A DNA stretch of 8,428 nucleotides from an archaeon. GTDB taxonomy: Archaea; Nanobdellota; Nanobdellia; Pacearchaeales; GW2011-AR1. Below, piece by piece: positions 4,875-8,428 of the stretch (its first letter is position 1; the number at the start of each line of letters is the position of its first letter). The DNA is taken from contig JAUYLQ010000038.1 in assembly GCA_030699005.1 (NCBI GenBank), positions 1 to 8,428 of the forward strand, given 5' to 3'. Below the pieces are notes generated by a model that was not told the origin of the DNA, ran no database searches, and was given only the letters and a program-made list of their open reading frames with translations. The position numbers were made by a program, and so were the translations under genes.

Positions 4875-5237
4875 TCATTTTTTCTCTTCCCCAGGATTTA
4901 TTTTTTCCAAAAATGCAAAGTGAATTATTTTGCTAAGAGGTCTGCACTCTCTAACCCGTACCAAATCCCCAATGTTAACTTCTTTTTCTCTGCATCTTGG
5001 GAGTCTTGCATGTATTTTTGTTTTTGTTCGCGCATACCTTTCGTATTTTTTAATGTAAATCATTCTTTCAAATTCAATTGCAATCCTCTTCTCATTCTTT
5101 GAGATTACCACTCCCTTAAATGTTCGGCCTCTAAGCTTAAGGTTTCCGTGCTCCGGGCAGTCTTTATCTCTGCATTCCAGATTAACTTCTTCTTTCTTTT
5201 CCTTTTTCTCTGATTTTTTAGTTTTTTGTTTTGCCAT
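4875..5237 (-). CDS. rps17: uS17 (30S ribosomal protein S17)
   Basis: 120 residues of the archaeal S17 type. It is an OB-fold protein that binds 16S rRNA helices 7 and 11 early in 30S assembly. A Lys/Glu-rich leader of about 17 residues precedes ECRDKDCPEHGNLKLRGRTFKG (about 21-42), the archaeal N-terminal block with two cysteines. Next come the strands VVISKNEKRIAIEFER, YIKKYERYARTKTKIHARLP (about 61-80), then NIGDLVRVRECRPLSKIIHFAFLEKI, which carries the family ECRPLSK signature. The leader is somewhat longer than usual. The start overlaps the aIF1 stop by one base. The stop is TGA within AAAATGA, and 49 nt separate it from uL14, the only real spacer in the window. Confidence 0.97.
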   Translation of the reverse strand: MAKQKTKKSEKKEKKEEVNLECRDKDCPEHGNLKLRGRTFKGVVISKNEKRIAIEFERMIYIKKYERYARTKTKIHARLPRCREKEVNIGDLVRVRECRPLSKIIHFAFLEKINPGEEKK

Positions 5238-5533
5238 TATTCTATTGATTCTTCGTCAAACCCAAGTTTAACGAGTATTGGTTTTATTTTTTTTGAATGT
5301 TCTCCCTGAAGCTCTATTACACCCTCTTTAACGGTCCCACCGCAGGCAAGATGATTTTTTAGCTCCTTTGCTATTTTTTTTATGTCTATTGTGTTATCAA
5401 ACCCCGAAACAAGAGTGACCACTTTTCCGTATCTCTTCTTGTCATTAGTAACCCTTATCCTTTGAGAACTTTTTTGTATCTGTTCACAAACGCACGCAGG
5501 CTTTGGTAAACCACATTTTGGACATATTTCCAT
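5237..5533 (-). CDS. sui1: aIF1, archaeal translation initiation factor 1 (SUI1/eIF1 family)
   Basis: 98 residues. aIF1 binds the 30S P site region and enforces correct start-codon selection during initiation. The N-terminus carries the archaeal zinc-binding knuckle CxxC-x6-CxC (C4, C7, C14, C16; start MEICPKCGLPKPACVCEQI). The SUI1 domain follows: RIRVTNDKKRYGKVVTLVSGFD (about 25-46), then IDIKKIAKELKNHLACGGTVKEG and IELQGEHSKKIKPILVKLGF. The ACGGTVKEG block is the diagnostic SUI1 signature. Its place after uL29 is the standard archaeal one. Normally rnp1 (RNase P subunit Rpp29) comes next. Here the stop shares one base with the uS17 start (TAATG), leaving no room for it. Confidence 0.97.
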   Translation of the reverse strand: MEICPKCGLPKPACVCEQIQKSSQRIRVTNDKKRYGKVVTLVSGFDNTIDIKKIAKELKNHLACGGTVKEGVIELQGEHSKKIKPILVKLGFDEESIE

Positions 5534-5535
5534 AT

Positions 5536-5709
5536 TTATTTTATTGTTAGTAACCTCGCTATTGTTCTTTTTATTTCTCTTGTCTTTAGGCTCCCCCCCT
5601 GTGAGGATTTTCCCTTTGACTTTATGAGCTCAAGTTTTAATTCTTTGAGTTTATTTTGTTTGTCTTCCTTGCTCATTCCTATGATATCCTTTGATTTTAG
5701 TATTGCCAT
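5536..5709 (-). CDS. rpl29: uL29 (50S ribosomal protein L29)
   Basis: A 57-residue protein read directly from the sequence between uS3 and aIF1. It starts MAILKSKDIIGMSKEDKQN, continues KLKELKLELIKSKGKSSQGG and ends REIKRTIARLLTIK before TAA. This is the two-helix antiparallel hairpin of L29: helix 1 with KLKELKLELIK, a glycine turn with a GG pair at 38-39, and helix 2 with the family's RRTIARxLTI ending. Archaeal uL29 is usually 60-70 residues, so it is short but complete. It lies near the tunnel exit beside uL23 and is part of the SRP docking surface. The start is one base after the uS3 stop (TAAAATG), and the aIF1 start is two bases after its own stop. Confidence 0.96.
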   Translation of the reverse strand: MAILKSKDIIGMSKEDKQNKLKELKLELIKSKGKSSQGGSLKTREIKRTIARLLTIK

Positions 5710-5710
5710 T

Positions 5711-6382
5711 TTATTTCTTTTTTGCCCTTGATTTTTTATTTTGTAGTTTTTCTAAATTTTCAGAATTTTCTTTTAGTTTTGCAAGAAGTTTGTCTTCAAC
5801 TTTTATCCTATCTTTCAAAACTGCAGTTGGAGGGAGTATGCTTACTTTGACACCCACAACCCCGGGCTTGGTATGAGCAATTGATTGAGCCCTGTCAACA
5901 GCATTTGCACTGTCTCCTGTTTTTTTTAAATATCCCTGAGCAAATCTCCATGATTTTGATCTTGCACTGGGAAGTTTACCTGTAAGTCTTATCTCTGCCC
6001 CCATTGCTCCCGCTTTTATTATTCTTTGAAGAGCTCTATATGCAAGAACTTTGAATTTTAGGGGTCCAAACCTCTCAAGTCCAAGTGCAAGTTCATCGGC
6101 AATTAACTGGGAATCAAATTCAGGGTATTTTATTTCCTCAATTTCAATGTGGGGGTTTTCAAGTTTGAAATTCTTCCTTAAAAGTTCAGTCAACTCTCCA
6201 ATTTTTTCCCCTCCACGGCCAATTATTAATCCGGGTTTGTTTGTTGAGAGAATTATTCTTTCCCCAATTGGGGCATATTCTATTTTAACCTTTGAAACTT
6301 TTCCTTTTCCAATTTCTTGCTTTATCCTTTCTTTCATTGAAAATTCTTCTTTCTTGAATTTTATGATGTTTCTCTCTTCCAT
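5711..6382 (-). CDS. rps3: uS3 (30S ribosomal protein S3)
   Basis: 223 residues, within the archaeal range. uS3 sits in the 30S head at the mRNA entry channel and helps unwind incoming mRNA. The N-terminal KH type-2 domain shows the GxxG loop as IIGRGGEKI, with G55-R-G-G58, followed by the helix IGELTELLRKNF and LENPHIEIEEIKYPEFDSQ. The C-terminal domain has AYRALQRIIKAGAMGAEIRLTGKL (about 126-149), ARSKSWRFAQGYLKKTGDSA, then KPGVVGVKVSILPP, all in family order. The end is a short basic tail (LQNKKSRAKKK). M16 is a possible second start, but M1 is one base past the uL22 stop in a TAAAATG junction, so the longer form is preferred. uL29 follows after one base. Confidence 0.98.
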   Translation of the reverse strand: MEERNIIKFKKEEFSMKERIKQEIGKGKVSKVKIEYAPIGERIILSTNKPGLIIGRGGEKIGELTELLRKNFKLENPHIEIEEIKYPEFDSQLIADELALGLERFGPLKFKVLAYRALQRIIKAGAMGAEIRLTGKLPSARSKSWRFAQGYLKKTGDSANAVDRAQSIAHTKPGVVGVKVSILPPTAVLKDRIKVEDKLLAKLKENSENLEKLQNKKSRAKKK

Positions 6383-6383
6383 T

Positions 6384-6980
6384 TTAATTTTTCACTTCCT
6401 TTGCTGATGCAACAATTCTTATGTGGGTTCTTTTCTTTGTCCTCCCACCTGAAGCATAAATCGTTGAGCCTTTGTTCACGAAAGCTTCTGTAATTATAGG
6501 GGAATCAATATCGTGATTGCTTGCATTTCCTTGAAGGCTTTTAAGGAGAACAACAAATTCTTTTGCCACTCTTACCGGATATTTGCCAGACATCATTTTA
6601 CCTTTTCTGTGGGCATATTCCCCTTTCATTGGAATTGCTCTTTTTAATTTTGTAACTTCTTCAAGTTCTTTCAGGGCAGTTTCTATTTTTTTGTTCATTA
6701 TAAATTTGCAGATTGAAGATGCAACTTTTGTTGAAACTCCAAGATTTTCTATGTTTACTGATGTTTCGCTTTTTTTTACTTTTTTTATTTCAGGCTTCTT
6801 TTCTTCAGGTTTTTCTTTTGTTTTATTTTCCGTTCCGGATTTTTCTTCGGGTTTATTTTCTTCTTTTTTTGCTTCCTTAGTGGGTGCATTTTCAAAGTTT
6901 TGAGTATTCTTTTTTGGAGCTTTAGCTATTCTCTTTCCTTCTTCCCTTCCAGCAGGTTTTTCTGTATTCACTTTTGCCAT
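6384..6980 (-). CDS. rpl22: uL22 (50S ribosomal protein L22) with a long charged N-terminal extension
   Basis: 198 residues. uL22 binds all 23S rRNA domains, and its beta-hairpin lines the exit tunnel opposite uL4. The conserved fold begins only near residue 80 (VSTKVASSICKFIMNKK, equivalent to the family ISxKxAxEIC block). It continues with LEEVTKLKRAIPMKG, AHRKG, SGKYPVRVAKEFVVLLKSLQGNA and the hairpin segment ending GGRTKKRTHIRIVAS. The first 75 or so residues are low-complexity Lys/Glu/Pro (for example NKPEEKSG and EKPEEKKPEIKK) with no predicted fold visible. No ATG closer to the core is available before residue 94, which is already inside the fold, and the start is one base after the uS19 stop, so the extension is likely translated. 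The hairpin looks about eight residues shorter than the archaeal sequences I remember. Confidence 0.95.
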   Translation of the reverse strand: MAKVNTEKPAGREEGKRIAKAPKKNTQNFENAPTKEAKKEENKPEEKSGTENKTKEKPEEKKPEIKKVKKSETSVNIENLGVSTKVASSICKFIMNKKIETALKELEEVTKLKRAIPMKGEYAHRKGKMMSGKYPVRVAKEFVVLLKSLQGNASNHDIDSPIITEAFVNKGSTIYASGGRTKKRTHIRIVASAKEVKN

Positions 6981-6981
6981 C

Positions 6982-7410
6982 TTATTTTTTATCTTTCTTC
7001 ACAGGCTCCTCCTTCTTTTTAGCCGATTTTTCATCTTTTGAGTGTCGTGCTTTTGCCCTTGTCAATGAAAATTCTCCGAACTTGTGGCCAATCATTTCAA
7101 AAACCACCTCTATGGGAATAAATTCTTTTCCATTGTGAATTTGAAGCTTAGTTCCGACAAGTTCAGGGAGGATAACCAAGTCTCTTTTGTGAGTTCTGAC
7201 AGATTTTTTACCTTTCGTCAATTTTTCTTTTACAGATTTTAAAAAATTCTCATGTTCCTGGAAATTTCTAAGAACATTTCTTTTACTGTTTGATGGAAGG
7301 AGTTTTGCAAATTCTCTAACATCAAGAACTTTCAACTCTTCGAGAGTTTTCCCTTTGTAAATCTGTTCTTTTTTCTTCACTTCTATTCCTTTAATTTTTT
7401 CTTCTTCCAT
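6982..7410 (-). CDS. rps19: uS19 (30S ribosomal protein S19)
   Basis: 142 residues of the archaeal/eukaryotic S19 type. uS19 lies in the 30S head, pairs with uS13 and contacts the A-site finger and tRNA. The N-terminal half has YKGKTLEELKVLDVREFAKLLPS (about 18-40), which is the archaeal leader. The conserved core follows: VRTHKRDLVILPELVGTKL, the strand HNGKEFIPIEVVFEMIGHKFGEF and then SLTRAKARHS, matching the family GHKxGEF-x-x-TR signature. About 15 residues of Lys/Glu-rich tail follow (KDEKSAKKKEEPVKKDKK region), slightly longer than usual. It starts 2 nt after the uL2 stop with a weak AAGGAAA upstream, and its stop is one base from the uL22 start (TAAGATG). Confidence 0.97.
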   Translation of the reverse strand: MEEEKIKGIEVKKKEQIYKGKTLEELKVLDVREFAKLLPSNSKRNVLRNFQEHENFLKSVKEKLTKGKKSVRTHKRDLVILPELVGTKLQIHNGKEFIPIEVVFEMIGHKFGEFSLTRAKARHSKDEKSAKKKEEPVKKDKK

Positions 7411-7412
7411 TT

Positions 7413-8111
7413 TTATTTCCTTTTTCCTGTTCTCCTTGGCCTTATAAGTCCAACTCTTCTACCTGGAGGAGCATTTCTCTTAGCAATCTTGCTTTTTGGA
7501 TTTTTACCTCGTCCTGAACCGAATGGGTGGTCAATTGCATTCATCTTAATTGCAGATGTTCTTGGCCAGAGCTTACTTTTTGTTTTTTTAATATAAAATT
7601 GTTTACCCGCTTTTACAATGGGCTTTTCAGTTCTTCCGGAACCAGCAACAATTCCAATAATTGCTCTTGAGTGAATATTAAATTTCTTTTCCTTTTTTGA
7701 AGGCATAAGAATTACTGCTTCTTTGTCGGATAATCTCGAGACAGTTGCGTAAGTTCCGCCGCTTTTAATATACTTTCCCCCGTCTCCAGGTCTTGATTCA
7801 ATGCAATAGACCTTTGTTTTTACAGGGATGTCTTTCAATTTTAAAATGTTCCCGTCTTTTGTTTCACCGTTTTCGAAAGATATTTTTTGACCTTCAACCA
7901 AATTTTTGAAGGCAGGAATGTAAAATGTTTCCTCATTGCTTTTTATTTTAGCGATTGGGCAGGTGTGAGCCCCCGAATCCACAATTTTTAAAACAATTCC
8001 CTCTCCGGTGAGGCTTCTAGGATAACTGAGTTTATATCTGAAAGCTTTTTTCTTAACTCTATAAGTTGAACTTCCTTTTCCCCGAGCCTGTTGAATTATT
8101 CTTTTTCCCAT
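7413..8111 (-). CDS. rpl2: uL2 (50S ribosomal protein L2)
   Basis: 232 residues, close to the archaeal norm of about 240. uL2 sits at the subunit interface beneath the peptidyl-transferase centre and is needed for subunit joining. The N-terminus GKRIIQQARGKGSSTYR is the archaeal/eukaryotic type, followed by the two-barrel RNA-binding body. Diagnostic blocks are DSGAHTCPIAKI (about 46-57), SRPGDGGKYIKSGGTYATV (about 106-124) and the C-terminal MNAIDHPFGSGRG (from about 190), which keeps the conserved His of the DHPFG motif. The end, RNAPPGRRVGLIRPRRTGKRK in substance, is the standard basic rRNA-threading tail. It begins 2 nt after the uL23 stop (TAA-AC-ATG) and is followed after 2 nt by uS19. 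Confidence 0.98.
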   Translation of the reverse strand: MGKRIIQQARGKGSSTYRVKKKAFRYKLSYPRSLTGEGIVLKIVDSGAHTCPIAKIKSNEETFYIPAFKNLVEGQKISFENGETKDGNILKLKDIPVKTKVYCIESRPGDGGKYIKSGGTYATVSRLSDKEAVILMPSKKEKKFNIHSRAIIGIVAGSGRTEKPIVKAGKQFYIKKTKSKLWPRTSAIKMNAIDHPFGSGRGKNPKSKIAKRNAPPGRRVGLIRPRRTGKRK

Positions 8112-8113
8112 GT

Positions 8114-8383
8114 TTACATTAATCCCAACTTTGTCGCAATGTCTATTGCAAGGGTGTCTCCTTTTAATTTTGCATAAACATATTTTTTGTTTTTCCTGTT
8201 TAAAGTTCTCATTTTTTCGATTTTGACATTGAAAAGCTCTTCAATTTCCTGTTTTATATCTTTTTTTTCTTTTTTTGCTGAAGTCTCAAATGTCAGGATA
8301 TTATTCCTTTCAATCATCATTACAGCTTTTTCAGTCATTATAGGTTTAAGTGTTGTTCCTGAAGAAGCCATTTCTTTTTTCAT
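8114..8383 (-). CDS. rpl23: uL23 (50S ribosomal protein L23)
   Basis: An 89-residue protein of the usual archaeal uL23 length (about 85). It has the family pattern: a short N-terminal arm with LKPIMTEKAVMMIERNN (residues 12-28), the beta strand ILTFETS, a basic turn, the helix IKQEIEELFNVKIEKMRTLN (about 43-62), then KKYVYAKLKGD and the terminal helix ending in ATKLGLM. uL23 binds 23S rRNA domain III at the tunnel exit, where signal recognition particle and chaperones dock. The start overlaps the uL4 stop by four bases (ATGA), and a GGGGA stretch lies 9 nt upstream (8393-8397). A second in-frame ATG at codon 5 (MASSG) is possible, but the first fits the ATGA coupling and the SD-like spacing better. 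Nothing is missing. Confidence 0.95.
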   Translation of the reverse strand: MKKEMASSGTTLKPIMTEKAVMMIERNNILTFETSAKKEKKDIKQEIEELFNVKIEKMRTLNRKNKKYVYAKLKGDTLAIDIATKLGLM

Positions 8384-8428
8384 TTTTTATTTTCCCCGTA
8401 TTTTTCTTTTAAATTAACAATTGCTTTT
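8380..8428 (-). CDS. rpl4: uL4 (50S ribosomal protein L4), C-terminal end only
   Basis: The last 15 codons of a gene that starts outside the window read KAIVNLKEKYGENKK followed by TGA. The residues alone are too few to name a family. The call rests on position, because in archaea the gene directly before uL23 in this cluster is uL4, and on the reading frame closing exactly onto the uL23 start. The stop and the uL23 start overlap as ATGA, the usual sign of translational coupling. uL4 is a 23S rRNA-binding protein whose extended loop lines the peptide exit tunnel together with uL22. Identity is inferred from synteny; that this is the end of a coding frame is seen directly. Confidence 0.75.
   Translation of the reverse strand, partial: KAIVNLKEKYGENKK

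Larger units (their letters stand above)
4822..4878 (-). other. 18-codon mini-ORF bridging uS17 and uL14 (possible coupling or leader ORF)
   Basis: The frame reads MKANQRFSCIKIYGGKFK then TGA. Its ATG overlaps the uS17 stop as ATGA, and its own TGA overlaps the uL14 start as ATGA. Ribosomes finishing uS17 could therefore reinitiate and be delivered exactly to uL14. The codons for Gly-Gly (GGA GGT) are also the uL14 Shine-Dalgarno. Its first three codons (ATG AAA GCA) are the same as those of uL14. I recognise no homology. An open frame of this length in AT-rich DNA can arise by chance, so expression is unproven. It could be a leader/coupling ORF or a chance by-product of a short duplication. 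Confidence 0.35.
4816..4880 (-). repeat. 12-nt direct repeat flanking the uS17-uL14 spacer
   Basis: The sequence AAATGAAAGCAA occurs twice on the coding strand, at 4880-4869 (across the uS17 stop) and at 4827-4816 (across the uL14 start). Their starts are 53 nt apart, with 41 nt between the copies. Both copies contain an ATG AAA GCA. The identity ends after exactly 12 bases. This could be the scar of a short insertion or tandem duplication that moved the uL14 start downstream, or a coincidence in A-rich DNA. Confidence 0.5.
1606..6386 (-). other. Recurrent TAAAATG stop-start junction (seven copies)
   Basis: The exact heptamer TAA-A-ATG joins uL22/uS3 (6386-6380), uS3/uL29 (5713-5707), uL14/uL24 (4426-4420), uL5/uS14 (2770-2764), uS14/uS8 (2538-2532), uS8/uL6 (2156-2150) and uL6/eL32 (1612-1606). 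The variant TAAGATG joins uS19/uL22 (6984-6978). The remaining junctions are ATGA (uL4/uL23, uL24/eS4, eL32/eL19), TAATG (aIF1/uS17, uL18/uS5) or gaps of 2-4 nt. Several TAAAATG starts have no SD-like sequence at proper spacing, so termination-reinitiation is the likely mode. The coordinates span the outermost copies. Confidence 0.75.

Noticed and set aside
5534..5710. Apparent gene-free stretch between uS3 and aIF1
   Set aside because: It contains the complete 57-residue uL29 gene, so it is not a spacer.
1..8428. CRISPR arrays, mobile elements, tRNA genes, riboswitches
   Set aside because: Coding genes occupy essentially everything with spacers of 0-4 nt except one of 49 nt. No repeats, transposase frames or RNA gene signatures were seen.

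Overview
The window is a single, gapless archaeal ribosomal-protein gene cluster (S10/spc type). Every gene is on the minus strand and is read from the high coordinates down to base 1. In order of transcription: uL4 (last 15 codons), uL23, uL2, uS19, uL22, uS3, uL29, aIF1 (SUI1), uS17, uL14, uL24, eS4, uL5, uS14, uS8, uL6, eL32, eL19, uL18, uS5 (first 95 codons). The archaeal assignment is firm. The cluster contains the archaeal/eukaryotic-only proteins eS4, eL32 and eL19, and aIF1 sits between uL29 and uS17. The order is otherwise the textbook archaeal order. The DNA is AT-rich (GC roughly a third by eye) and the coding strand is very purine-rich. Missing rnp1, single-base spacing, Lys/Glu-rich extensions and an N-terminally extended uS14 point to a reduced DPANN-type lineage, possibly near Woesearchaeota/Pacearchaeota. 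That placement is an inference from remembered sequences, not a phylogeny.

Region 8428-5711 carries the 50S tunnel and core proteins uL4, uL23, uL2 and uL22, with 30S head proteins uS19 and uS3. Region 5709-4424 carries uL29, the initiation factor aIF1, uS17 and uL14. Region 4422-1 carries the spc-like part from uL24 to uS5. uL29 (57 aa) is short and easily overlooked, but it is clear. Four starts need care because longer in-frame starts lie inside the upstream gene or are otherwise ambiguous: uL24 (4422), uS14 (2766), eL32 (1608) and uL5 (3319, with an alternative at 3253).

Junctions are extraordinarily tight. They are 1-4 nt gaps or 1-4 nt overlaps everywhere, and the exact heptamer TAAAATG (stop, one A, start) occurs at seven junctions. 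This suggests one polycistronic transcript translated largely by coupled termination-reinitiation. The single exception is the 49-nt uS17-uL14 spacer. It holds the only full GGAGGT Shine-Dalgarno site that I found, placed at the loop of a perfect 7-bp hairpin. It also holds an 18-codon mini-ORF whose start overlaps the uS17 stop and whose stop overlaps the uL14 start (both ATGA), and a 12-nt direct repeat of the uL14 start region. This small region, the absence of rnp1 (RNase P protein Rpp29) from its canonical slot, and the charged extensions of uL22 and uS5 are the points most worth a second look. No promoter, terminator, RNA gene, mobile element or CRISPR array is visible, and no gene-free stretch exceeds 50 nt.
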